From assembly GCF_015453285.1 (NCBI RefSeq), contig NZ_JADLZT010000006.1:1-64000 (forward strand): 64,000 nt of DNA. The letters are read 5' to 3'. The notes under the pieces were generated by a model. It saw only the letters and a list, made by a program, of their open reading frames with translations. It made no database searches and was not told the origin of the DNA. A program made the position numbers and the translations under genes. The DNA comes from Lysobacter niastensis (GTDB lineage Bacteria > Pseudomonadota > Gammaproteobacteria > Xanthomonadales > Xanthomonadaceae). Every line of letters begins with the position of its first letter. The stretch's first letter is position 1. This document shows, piece by piece, positions 26,719 through 35,128 of the stretch.

Positions 26719-27792
26719 TTATTGCTGCCTCAGCGGCGTCATCGGCACCGGAATTCCGTACACCGATGCACCCACACCGACACCGCCTTCGCAATTGTTC
26801 GGCGGTTGCGTGGACTTTCCGCGCGTGGTCGGGCGTTCGGCCGCCCAGAACATGATCCCCAGCATGCCCGGCGTGGTGCCGGCGCCATTGGGCACGGCGG
26901 TCTGCACGAAGCTGCCGGTCTTGTTCTGCAGCGACGTGGCGAAGTTGTTGCACTCCGGCCGGACCTTGGTGTCTCCGGCGAGATAGACCGCGCCGGTGAA
27001 CTTGGCCGGAGCGAGCGGCGGATACGCCGGCACGTAGTTCGACTTGCCGTCGATATGCTCCTTCCAGCTGGCGATGGCCTTGTCGAACGACGGCTGCCGC
27101 GCCGGCACCATCGCATTGGCGTAATCGAGCACGGGCAGGTCGGTGCGCAACCAGTCGGCGGTGGCCTTGCGGCCGATGCCGATCAGCCAGCGGTCGCCGG
27201 CCGCCAGGTCGATGGTCAGCCGCGCGGAATGGTTGGCGCCGGTGGCGTCGTAGGGAATGACCGAGCGGTAGGCGTCGATGAACGCCTGCACGCCGGCCAG
27301 GTCGGGATCGGTATTCTGCTCGTAGTCGATCTCGACACCGACGCCGAGCTGGGTCGCCATCTGCGCCGCATACAGGCCGAGCAGCGTCGCGTCCTGTGCC
27401 ATCGCCTGTTCCCAGGCATCGATGTAGGTGATGCCGCCGATGGACACCATCACGCGGATGCCGCGGCTCTTGAAGTAGTTGACGATCTCCGGCGTCATGC
27501 CGCGCGGGATGCCGTTGAGCGTGGTCGCATCGGTCGTGCGGTTGAGCAGCTTGAGCGGATGCACGAATGACAACACGACCAGGTTGACGGACGGACGGCC
27601 GTCGCCACGATCGATCAGCCAGCGGTTCATCGAGTCGAACTCGGCGACGCTGCGCGCCGCTCCCCACGTGCAGCCGTCGCTGGAGCAGTGCCAGGCCCCG
27701 TAGACCTGCATCTGGGTGGCGTGGGCCGGAGCGGGCACCAGCGCGCCCAGGACCGGAAGCAAGCACAGCAACGCGGACGCAAGCCAACGCAT
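26719..27792 (-). CDS. Exported GH18-like protein, copy B
   Basis: A 357-residue paralogue of the protein at 25166-26233. Long stretches are identical, for example EFDSMNRWL and RTTDATTLNGIPRGMTPEIV, and both end in a GGVGxGAxV-IPxPMxPLRQ tail. The signal peptide covers residues 1-25. SIGG and the modified motif VGVEIDYE are kept, so the unusual catalytic site is shared and not random decay. GGGGGAG precedes the ATG at 27792. It is divergent from a winged-helix regulator, which may control it. Confidence 0.75.
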   Translation of the reverse strand: MRWLASALLCLLPVLGALVPAPAHATQMQVYGAWHCSSDGCTWGAARSVAEFDSMNRWLIDRGDGRPSVNLVVLSFVHPLKLLNRTTDATTLNGIPRGMTPEIVNYFKSRGIRVMVSIGGITYIDAWEQAMAQDATLLGLYAAQMATQLGVGVEIDYEQNTDPDLAGVQAFIDAYRSVIPYDATGANHSARLTIDLAAGDRWLIGIGRKATADWLRTDLPVLDYANAMVPARQPSFDKAIASWKEHIDGKSNYVPAYPPLAPAKFTGAVYLAGDTKVRPECNNFATSLQNKTGSFVQTAVPNGAGTTPGMLGIMFWAAERPTTRGKSTQPPNNCEGGVGVGASVYGIPVPMTPLRQQ

Positions 27793-27876
27793 AACGCACT
27801 CCCCCAAAAGTGGTCATCGAGGCGGTATTACGGGAAAGGCCCGGTGAAGAGGCCGTGTGCGTGCGGGGATGGGCGC

Positions 27877-27916
27877 GGCCCGACAAAAGTCGGGCCAGCC
27901 CCTCGCGGAGCTGGCC
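27877..27916. promoter_or_regulatory. Two mutually exclusive hairpins in a divergent promoter region
   Basis: Within the 417-bp gap 27793-28209, GGCCCGAC/GTCGGGCC with loop AAAA (27877-27896) and GGCCAGC/GCTGGCC (27893-27916) share four bases, so only one stem can form at a time. The rest of the gap shows no gene. A TGATAAAAT at about 28141 may be a -10-like element but has no clear -35. Confidence 0.45.
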
Positions 27917-28209
27917 CGGCCGTGTCCCGTTCGCGTCGCCGCCTCCGTGTGGCGTGATTCCCGGTGCTTCCCCGGTAAGCACCCGGGCGCCGCGATGCGG
28001 ACACGTGGAGCGCAGAAGGTGGTGGAGCATCATCGCCAACGCAGCGGTTGTGGCGGGACGGACAGTGCGATGAACGGCCCGATGGGGGATGCCGCGTATC
28101 ACCCTGCCTGGCTGCGGCGAACGAGGGGCTGGGAGGGCGGGTGATAAAATCCCGCGGCGTCGTTCGGTCGTGCGGCGCACCCTGTACCGCATCCGTGGGA
28201 GGGGCAGCC

Positions 28210-29808
28210 GTGACCCATCCGCAGCCGAGCTATGCCTTCGACCGCTTCCGGTTGCGGACGGCACAGCACGAGCTGCTGTGCGACGGGCAGCCGGTGTCGC
28301 TGGAACCCAAGGCGTTCGCGCTGCTCACCGAACTGCTGGCGCGCCGCGGGGAGCTGCTCGGACGCGACGACCTGCTCGACGCGGTCTGGGGGCATCGCTA
28401 TGTCACTCCCGGCGTGCTGAGCCGTTCGATCGCGCAACTGCGCCGGGCGCTGGGCGACGACTCCGATCACCCGCGTTACATCCAGACGGTGCATGCACTC
28501 GGCTATCGCTTCATCGCGCCGGTCACGTGTGCGGGCGATGGCCATGCGATGGACGCGGTTCCCCGGGAGGCGCCGGTGACGCCCCAAGCCGGCGCCGATG
28601 CAACCAACGAGTCCTCCGTGTCGCCCGGAGACGGTCTTACCGTTCCGATCGCAGTGCTGCCCTTCGCCAACATGAGTGGCGACCCGGAGCAGGTCTACTT
28701 CAGCGACGGCATCACCGAGGACATCATCACCGAGCTTTCGCGCTGGCGGATCCTGGCGGTGCGCTCGCGCGCGGCATCGTTCCGCTACCGCGGCGTGGCG
28801 GCCGACATGCGTCAGGTCGCGCGTGAGCTGCATGTGCGCTACATCCTCGAAGGCAGCGTTCGCCGGATGGGCGATCGCATGCGCATCACCGCGCAGCTGG
28901 TCGATGCGCAGGACGGCAAGCACGTCTGGGCGGAGAAGTTCGACCGGGACGTGGCCGATGTGTTCGCGGTGCAGGACGAAGTGGTGCGCACCATCGTTGG
29001 CACGCTGGTCGGCCGCGTGCAGGCGGTCGGCGCCGAGCAGGCGCGCCGCAAGCCGCCCGCAAGCCTGGCGGCCTACGAGTGCGTCCTGAAGGGCAATGCG
29101 CTGCCATGGGCGGAACCGTGGGGCGCCGAGGAGGCGACGCGCATGTTCGAGCGGGCCATCGCACTCGACCCCGGATACGGCTTCGCCCATTCGCTGCTGG
29201 CGGCGATGCGTTACGGGGCCTGGTACGAAGCGCCCATAGGCGACGACGCCGCGCTGCAGGAGAGCTACGCGCTGGCCACGCGTGCGCTGGAGCTGGACCC
29301 CGACGAGAGCACCTGCCACTCGATCTATGCCCAGCTCTGCCACCTGCGGCAGGAGTACGAGCTGTCGCTGCAGCATGTCCGGCGCGCGGTGGAACTCAAC
29401 CCGAACAACCAGTGGAACGCCGGCGACATGGGCATGATGCTGAACTACGCCGGCGAGCCCGAGGAAGCGCTGCAATGGTTCCGCCGCGCCCGCGAACTGG
29501 ACCCGTACTTCGACGTGCCGTGGTACTGGCGCGAGTACGGCCTGGCGTACCTGCTGCTGCATCGCTACGACGAGGCGCTGGCGATGCTGGATCGCATCAC
29601 CGGGCGCAACTACCGCTACAGCGCGCTCAGGGCCGCGAGCTACGCCCTCCGTGGTGACGACGAGATAGCCCGGATCCACGCCGCCGACTGCCTGGCGCAG
29701 CGGCCGGAGTTCACCATCGCGCATTACCTGGCGAAGACGCCTTTCAAGCGCCACCAGGACAGCGACCTCCTCGCCGAAGGCCTGCGGCGGGCCGGGCTGC
29801 CGGACTGA
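28210..29808 (+). CDS. Winged-helix regulator with TolB-like and TPR regions
   Basis: A 532-residue protein. Residues 8-105 are an OmpR/PhoB-type winged-helix DNA-binding domain (LEPKAFALLTELL, LSRSIAQLRRALGD, IQTVHALGYRF). Residues about 145-270 hold the conserved VPIAVLPFANMSGDPEQVYFSDGI-type module found in adenylate-cyclase-like and CadC-like regulators, and the rest is TPR repeats (AIALDPGYGFAH, ALELDPDES, AVELNPNNQW, ARELDPYFD). No membrane segment is seen. GTG at 28210 with GGAGGGG upstream is preferred. It may control the divergent GH18-like gene. Confidence 0.85.
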   Translation: MTHPQPSYAFDRFRLRTAQHELLCDGQPVSLEPKAFALLTELLARRGELLGRDDLLDAVWGHRYVTPGVLSRSIAQLRRALGDDSDHPRYIQTVHALGYRFIAPVTCAGDGHAMDAVPREAPVTPQAGADATNESSVSPGDGLTVPIAVLPFANMSGDPEQVYFSDGITEDIITELSRWRILAVRSRAASFRYRGVAADMRQVARELHVRYILEGSVRRMGDRMRITAQLVDAQDGKHVWAEKFDRDVADVFAVQDEVVRTIVGTLVGRVQAVGAEQARRKPPASLAAYECVLKGNALPWAEPWGAEEATRMFERAIALDPGYGFAHSLLAAMRYGAWYEAPIGDDAALQESYALATRALELDPDESTCHSIYAQLCHLRQEYELSLQHVRRAVELNPNNQWNAGDMGMMLNYAGEPEEALQWFRRARELDPYFDVPWYWREYGLAYLLLHRYDEALAMLDRITGRNYRYSALRAASYALRGDDEIARIHAADCLAQRPEFTIAHYLAKTPFKRHQDSDLLAEGLRRAGLPD

Positions 29809-29881
29809 GCCCGAGCACGCGAAAGGGAGCGCCGCTTTCGGATAACCTCCGTCCGCACACCTTCAACCGCACGAGGCATCC

Positions 29882-30793
29882 ATGGCCCGGACTCCCCGCA
29901 GCAAGGCCAGCGACTTCGATCCCGAAGTGCTGCAGCTTTTCGACAAGTACGTGCACGGCATCATCGATCGTCGCGGTTTCCTGGCCGGTGCTGCGCGGTT
30001 CGCGGTCGGCGCGACGGGCGCGGCGGGATTGCTCGCGGCACTGAGCCCGCAGTTCGCGGCCGCCCAGCAGGTCAAGCCCGACGACAAGCGGCTCTCGGCG
30101 GGCTACATCGAGTTCGCATCGCCGCAGGGCTACGGCAAGGCCCGCGGCTACCTCGCCAAACCGGCCAAGGCGCGCGGCCCGCTCCCGGTGGTGCTGGTGG
30201 TGCACGAGAACCGCGGGCTCAACCCGCACATCGAGGACATCACCCGCAGGCTGGCGCTGGAGAACTTCATCGCGTTCGCCCCCGACGCGTTGTTCCCGTT
30301 GGGTGGCTACCCGGGCAACGAGGATGCGGCACGCGAACTGTTCAAGCAGCTCGACCAGGCCAAGACGCGCGAGGATTTCGTCGCCGCGGCGCAGATGCTG
30401 CGCGGCATCGAGGGCGGCAACGGGCACCTCGGCGTGATCGGCTTCTGCTACGGCGGCGGCATGGCCAATTTCCTCGCCACGCGCTTGCCCGACGTGGCGG
30501 CGGCCGCGCCGTTCTACGGCAGTGCCGCGCCGGTGGAGGACGTGCCGAAGATCAAGGCCGAGCTGCTGGTCGTGCTGGCGGCGAACGACGAGCGCATCAA
30601 TGCCGGCTGGCCGGCTTACGAGGCGGCACTGAAATCGGCCGGCGTGCGCTATTCGCTGTACCAGCCCGAAGGCACCCAGCACGGTTTCAACAACGACACG
30701 ACGCCGCGCTACGACGAGGCGGCTGCACGCGAGGCATGGAGCCGGGCGCTGGCGTTGTTCAACCGTACGCTGCGCGGCGGAGCGAAGGGTTGA
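29882..30793 (+). CDS. Tat-exported dienelactone hydrolase family protein
   Basis: A 303-residue alpha/beta hydrolase with an internal twin-arginine leader (DRRGFLAGAARF, residues 29-40, after a charged N-terminus). The dienelactone hydrolase triad is C189 in GFCYGGG, D236 in ANDERIN and H267 in GTQHGFN, and VHENRGL supplies the Glu that activates the Cys. It resembles YghX-type proteins. The substrate is unknown. It overlaps the next gene by one base (TGATG), so they form an operon. Confidence 0.9.
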   Translation: MARTPRSKASDFDPEVLQLFDKYVHGIIDRRGFLAGAARFAVGATGAAGLLAALSPQFAAAQQVKPDDKRLSAGYIEFASPQGYGKARGYLAKPAKARGPLPVVLVVHENRGLNPHIEDITRRLALENFIAFAPDALFPLGGYPGNEDAARELFKQLDQAKTREDFVAAAQMLRGIEGGNGHLGVIGFCYGGGMANFLATRLPDVAAAAPFYGSAAPVEDVPKIKAELLVVLAANDERINAGWPAYEAALKSAGVRYSLYQPEGTQHGFNNDTTPRYDEAAAREAWSRALALFNRTLRGGAKG

Positions 30794-31251
30794 TGGCGGC
30801 GATGACTCCCAACCCGGCCTACATCCAGGCACTTCAGGAGCAGGTGCGCTCGGCCCCGTATCCGCACCTGATCGGCATGCGGATCGCGGCGCTGGAGTTC
30901 GACAGTTGCCGCATCGAGATGGAACTCGGAGAGCGCCACCTGCAGCCGTTCGGCATCGTGCACGGCGGTGTACTTGCGACGCTGATTGATACAGCCACGT
31001 TCTGGGCCGGATTCCTGCGCCTGCCCGAGGACGCGGGGCTGGTCAACGTCGACCTCAAGCTCAATTACCTGAAGTCGGTGACCAAAGGCGGGCTGCGCGC
31101 GGAAGGCCGCTGCCTGCGCGCGGGCCGCCAGATCAGCTACACCGAGGCCAGCGTGTTCGACGACGCGGGAGAACTCGTCGCCCATGGCACGTCCACGTTG
31201 ATGGCGTTGCCGGGCAAGGGCTTGCAGCTGGGGATCAGCAAGTTCCTCTAG
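30793..31251 (+). CDS. PaaI-type hotdog thioesterase
   Basis: A 152-residue hotdog-fold protein with the signature FGIVHGGVLATLIDTATFWAG and C-terminal strands GRQISYTEASVFDD and LVAHGTSTLM. It hydrolyses acyl- or aryl-CoA thioesters. The ATG at 30793 overlaps the TGA of the hydrolase gene; an ATG three codons later is also possible. Coupling to a Tat-exported hydrolase is odd, because a CoA thioesterase acts in the cytoplasm. Confidence 0.88.
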   Translation: MAAMTPNPAYIQALQEQVRSAPYPHLIGMRIAALEFDSCRIEMELGERHLQPFGIVHGGVLATLIDTATFWAGFLRLPEDAGLVNVDLKLNYLKSVTKGGLRAEGRCLRAGRQISYTEASVFDDAGELVAHGTSTLMALPGKGLQLGISKFL

Positions 31252-31260
31252 GGAAACATC

Positions 31261-31286
31261 CGCGCGGCGGCCGGAGCCGCCGCGCG
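31261..31286. terminator. Bidirectional terminator hairpin
   Basis: An 11-bp perfect GC stem (CGCGCGGCGGC / GCCGCCGCGCG) with loop CGGA, between the converging thioesterase and haloperoxidase-like genes. Confidence 0.75.
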
Positions 31287-31296
31287 TTATACCGGC

Positions 31297-32577
31297 TCAA
31301 CGGCCTTTCAACTGCGTGTTGGTGACGAAGCGGCCGACTTTCTCGCTCTGCCGTACCGCGGCCTCGCATCCGCTACGGAAGTGGATGCCGGCATAGACAC
31401 GTGCCGAAGCACTCTCGGCCGCCGCCTGCGACAGGCTCGTATAGCTGCGCGTGACGCTGGGTGGCAGCGCGGTGGCGGTGAACGTGAAGGGCACTTCGTC
31501 GGTGCCGAAGAAGTCGCGCCAGACTTCGGTGGCGGCGCCGACCGTGGAGGGCAGGCCGCACGGATAGTCCGGATACGGCGGCGTGGTCAGGTACGACGAC
31601 CAGTTCGGATCGCTGTCGGTGTTGGGGTTGCCGTCGTCCGCGTAACGGATCGCCGTCTGCGGACGCCAGAAGTTGTAGCGGAACTTCAGGTGGAACGTCA
31701 CCACCAGTGCGTCGTTGATTGCGATGTTGGTGAGCGCGAACAGACGGGCGTGCTCCCACAAGTCCAGGCCCATGCCGTTGACGATGGTGCGTGCCACGGC
31801 ATTGAGGTTGCCGCCACCGCCGGGCCAGAAGCGGGCGATCTGGCTCTCCTCGGAGTCGGGTGCGGCGCCGCGCACGGCCGACGAACCGACCGACTTCACT
31901 TCGTTGTAGTCCGCGGTGTAGGTCTTGCCCTTGAGGTTGAAGAAATCGGTCCTGCCGGAGCCGAACTGGGAGTGGCTGCCGAGCGCGAACGGCTTGACGT
32001 CGCCCCAGCCACCGAACTGCGGGAACGGTGCGGGCGGTGCCGGGGTCGGCGTTGTCGGTTGGTAGACGCCGCGCCCCGGGGCGAGCGTGTACGGCACGTG
32101 CGGGGTTTCCGAGCCGTCCAGCGTGCGCATCTCCACGATCGCGGCAGCCGCGGCGGCACCGGCCGCTTCACCGTCGGCGATGCAGGTCGGGGCCGAGACC
32201 GGGCAGGCCGGCAGCGCGGCGATGTAGTTCGAGTAGGCGGTATTGATCGCGGCCGACTGCGACGGCACGGTCGCCAGCAACACGTCCGCGGTGGCGCGGG
32301 CGACGGCCGCGTCCGGCGAGGCATTGGGGTTCGCGGCACCGAGCGGCGCATAGGTGCGGTAACGCGGATCGATCGAGTTGAGCGCATCGTGTACGGCGAT
32401 CTGCGCCATCGCGGCCACGCGGAACTGTTGCGGCGGCCCCCCGGCGGCGACACCGAACTGAGTGGTCAGGGCATTCCAGTCGGTGACGGCATCGGCGAGT
32501 GCCGTTCCGGGCAGGGCAAGGGCGATCGCACCGGCCAGCAGGTGATGCGGGACACGGGAGGCGAAGGGCGACTTCAT
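31297..32577 (-). CDS. Exported vanadium haloperoxidase/PAP2-like protein with altered site
   Basis: A 426-residue protein with a signal peptide (residues 1-28, GTALA-D) and the helical PAP2/vanadium-haloperoxidase layout. KFRYNFWRPQTAIR gives the Lys/Arg phosphate or vanadate ligands. The normal PSGH segment reads PCGLPST (339-345), so the acid-base histidine is replaced by leucine (L342). The final block RVYAGIHFRSGCEAA keeps the His that binds vanadium but lacks the usual Asp. Catalysis is therefore doubtful or different. AAGGAG precedes the ATG. Confidence 0.82.
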   Translation of the reverse strand: MKSPFASRVPHHLLAGAIALALPGTALADAVTDWNALTTQFGVAAGGPPQQFRVAAMAQIAVHDALNSIDPRYRTYAPLGAANPNASPDAAVARATADVLLATVPSQSAAINTAYSNYIAALPACPVSAPTCIADGEAAGAAAAAAIVEMRTLDGSETPHVPYTLAPGRGVYQPTTPTPAPPAPFPQFGGWGDVKPFALGSHSQFGSGRTDFFNLKGKTYTADYNEVKSVGSSAVRGAAPDSEESQIARFWPGGGGNLNAVARTIVNGMGLDLWEHARLFALTNIAINDALVVTFHLKFRYNFWRPQTAIRYADDGNPNTDSDPNWSSYLTTPPYPDYPCGLPSTVGAATEVWRDFFGTDEVPFTFTATALPPSVTRSYTSLSQAAAESASARVYAGIHFRSGCEAAVRQSEKVGRFVTNTQLKGR

Positions 32578-32993
32578 GGTGTTACTCCTTGAGGAGAGGA
32601 GCGCGGGAGGCATGCCGCCAGATCGCGGCATGAGCAACGAACGCGCCGCCGATATCGCCTCGGTCAGCGCGAAGCGCCGTTCGTCGTCGCCGATGGGTGA
32701 TGCCGATCCGCCGCGGGTTCGGTCAAATTCGTGGGGCGCGGCCGAATCAAGGCATCGTGAACGCATCGATCAGGCAGCCGTACCTTCACCCGTCCCCCAT
32801 CAAGGGGATGGGCCTTCGCGGCGTGGAGCTGCCGCGGGTCTGGGCGGGACTACGAGGCGAGTGCTCGCTGCAGATCGCCCCGAGCGCTCGCACCGATTCG
32901 ACGTTGCGTGGTTAGGCGATGTGAGCCGGGCCGGACAGCGGTTCCCTGGATGTGTGTTCGGTCATGGCCGGGCGCCCGCACCCCGTCAGGGCC
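32578..32993. other. Leader/intergenic region with an inverted repeat
   Basis: About 415 bp upstream of the haloperoxidase-like gene with no gene that I can support. An inverted repeat CATGCCGC-6-GCGGCATG lies at 32611-32632, about 35 nt before the start codon. It may be an operator or leader hairpin. Confidence 0.45.
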
Positions 32994-33203
32994 CTAATGC
33001 CAGAACCGATACACACTCCGCTGTTCGGCCGGCATCTCGTCGCGCTCCCTGGCAGGAGGCGGGACGAGGATGCCCGCGTGCTCCGCCACCGGCATCGGGA
33101 CGCACAGGAAATCCTCCAGCACGTCAGGCGATTCGATGACCTCCATGACGACCTCGTGCGCGTCGTGCGCAACAACGTGGTCGTGATGGATCGCGCGGCT
33201 CAT
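32994..33203 (-). CDS. Possible small protein
   Basis: A 69-codon frame with high GC at third positions in the minus direction and a plausible soluble composition (VVMEVIESPDVLEDFLCVP). It lacks a clear ribosome-binding site and any recognised family, so it may be spurious. Confidence 0.35.
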   Translation of the reverse strand: MSRAIHHDHVVAHDAHEVVMEVIESPDVLEDFLCVPMPVAEHAGILVPPPARERDEMPAEQRSVYRFWH

Positions 33204-33372
33204 GGATGCACTATCGGTGCGGACGAATCCGCAGGTAAAGCAACGAACCGTGAATGCCGTGTGCGTTACCTGAACCCTTCAGACACGAGACCGGATGAAC
33301 AGCGCGGTCCTTCACGGCGATGTTGCCCACTCGCGGTTGTACTCGGCGGGTCTTCGCTTTGAGGAAAGAAGA

Positions 33373-33606
33373 ATGAGGGCAGGGTCGTCGCCGGAACAGA
33401 TCGATCAGCGGATCCGCATGTTGCTTCGCGAGCTGCCGAGGCTGGTGGGAAATCATCCGCAACCCGACGAACTGGCCTGTGTGCTCAACGCACGCGCCGC
33501 CGAAATACTGGTGGACGTGGATGCGGGAGACTACCACGACACCTGCAGGCGCTTGTTCGAAATGCTCGCCGAGCACGGCTACCCCGACCACGATGCCTTG
33601 CGCTGA
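33373..33606 (+). CDS. Small helical protein of unknown function
   Basis: A 77-residue soluble protein, helical and charged (SPEQIDQRIRMLLRELPRL, then DYHDTCRRLFEMLAEHG). The start at 33373 follows GAGGAAAGAAGA; the frame is open further upstream without a signal. No family is recognised. It lies 76 nt upstream of the PLP decarboxylase-like gene in the same direction. Confidence 0.55.
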   Translation: MRAGSSPEQIDQRIRMLLRELPRLVGNHPQPDELACVLNARAAEILVDVDAGDYHDTCRRLFEMLAEHGYPDHDALR

Positions 33607-33682
33607 TGGTGGCCCGGGCCCGGCTGCCCTACGGCCGCGGGAAAGGGCAAACTGTGCGCCGCGATCGTCCCTGGAGTCCGGA

Positions 33683-35074
33683 ATGAGCCATTCCCCTTTC
33701 GGCCCGATGCTCGAGCGGGCCCACGACCATGCCCTGGCCTACCTGCGCGACCTGCCGGACCGGCACGTCGATGCGCGAGTGGACCGGGAGGCCCTGCTGG
33801 CGGCGCTGGGTTCGCCGCTTCCTCAGCGTGGCGAACCGGGAGAAGCGGTGTTGGACGTGCTCGCCCGGCAGGCCGAGCGTGGCACCGTGGCCTGCAGTTC
33901 GCCGCGCTATTTCGGCTTTGTCATCGGCGGCGCGTATCCGGTGGCATTGGCGGCCGACTGGCTGGTGTCGACCTGGGACCAGAACGCCGGCATTTACGTG
34001 ATCTCGCCATTGGTGGCGGTGGTCGAGGAAACTGCCGCGCGCTGGCTGCTGGACCTGTTCGACCTGCCGCGCGAATCGGGCGTGGGATTCGTCACCGGCT
34101 GCCAGATGGCGAACTTCACCTGTCTCGCCGCGGCCCGCCATGGCGTGCTGCGCAGGATTGGCTGGGACGTGGAAGCCAACGGCCTGTATGGCGCGCCTCG
34201 CGTCAACATCGTGGCGTCGGCCGAGTCGCACATCACCATCGACGTGGCGTTGCGCTATCTCGGCTTCGGCACCAAGGCCGTGCGCCGCGTTGAATCCGAC
34301 GAGCAGGGCCGGATGCGTGCCGACCGGCTCGCCGAAATGATGGCCACGCTTGAGGGGCCGACGATCGTCTGCGCGCAGGCCGGCAACGTGAATACCGGCG
34401 CGATCGATCCGCTGCGCGAGATCGGCGCCATCACGCAGAAGCACGGCGCCTGGCTGCATGTCGATGGCGCCTTCGGCCTGTGGGCCCGCGCCAGCCGCGG
34501 CCTTCGCGAACTCGCCGATGGCGTCGAGCTCGCCGATTCCTGGGCCACCGATGCGCACAAGTGGCTCAACGTCCCCTATGACTGCGGCGTCGCGATGGTG
34601 CGGCACGCCGAAGACCACCGCGCCGCGATGACGTCGACCGCGGCCTATCTGATCCAGACACGCGGCGCCGAGCGCGACGCGGTCGACTGGGTGCCCGAGT
34701 TCTCGCGGCGCGCGCGTGGTGTCCCGGTCTACGCCACGCTGCGCGCGCTGGGGCGCGACGGTATCGAGGCACTCATCGAGCGCGGCTGCGACCGGGCGCG
34801 CCAGATGGCGAAGATCCTGTCGGCGGAACCGGGTGTTCGCATCCTCAACGACGTGGTGCTGAACCAGGTGCTGGTGCGTTTCGGCGATGACGACGAGACC
34901 ACGCGCAACGTCATCACCGGTGTGCAGCGCGACGGCACCTGCTGGCTCGGTGGCACCACCTGGCACGGCATGGCGGCGATGCGCATCTCGGTTTCGAACT
35001 GGGGCACCACCGAGGACGATGCTGGCGTCAGCGCCGAAGCGATCCTGCGCGTGTTCCGCGGGCTGCGCGGCTGA
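33683..35074 (+). CDS. PLP-dependent group II decarboxylase-like protein
   Basis: A 463-residue fold-type I PLP enzyme of the group II amino-acid decarboxylase family (aromatic amino acid, glutamate or aspartate type). The PLP lysine is K293 in DSWATDAHKWLNVPYDCG. The cofactor Asp is in WLHVDGAFG, and GFVTGCQMANFTCL lines the pyridine/phosphate site. Substrate choice cannot be read from the sequence. GGAG lies before the ATG at 33683. It converges on the TPR gene. Confidence 0.9.
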   Translation: MSHSPFGPMLERAHDHALAYLRDLPDRHVDARVDREALLAALGSPLPQRGEPGEAVLDVLARQAERGTVACSSPRYFGFVIGGAYPVALAADWLVSTWDQNAGIYVISPLVAVVEETAARWLLDLFDLPRESGVGFVTGCQMANFTCLAAARHGVLRRIGWDVEANGLYGAPRVNIVASAESHITIDVALRYLGFGTKAVRRVESDEQGRMRADRLAEMMATLEGPTIVCAQAGNVNTGAIDPLREIGAITQKHGAWLHVDGAFGLWARASRGLRELADGVELADSWATDAHKWLNVPYDCGVAMVRHAEDHRAAMTSTAAYLIQTRGAERDAVDWVPEFSRRARGVPVYATLRALGRDGIEALIERGCDRARQMAKILSAEPGVRILNDVVLNQVLVRFGDDDETTRNVITGVQRDGTCWLGGTTWHGMAAMRISVSNWGTTEDDAGVSAEAILRVFRGLRG

Positions 35075-35128
35075 CCGCGGCGATAGCCGCGATTCGAGCG
35101 GCAGCCAGCTTGGCAACGCGCGTCATCG

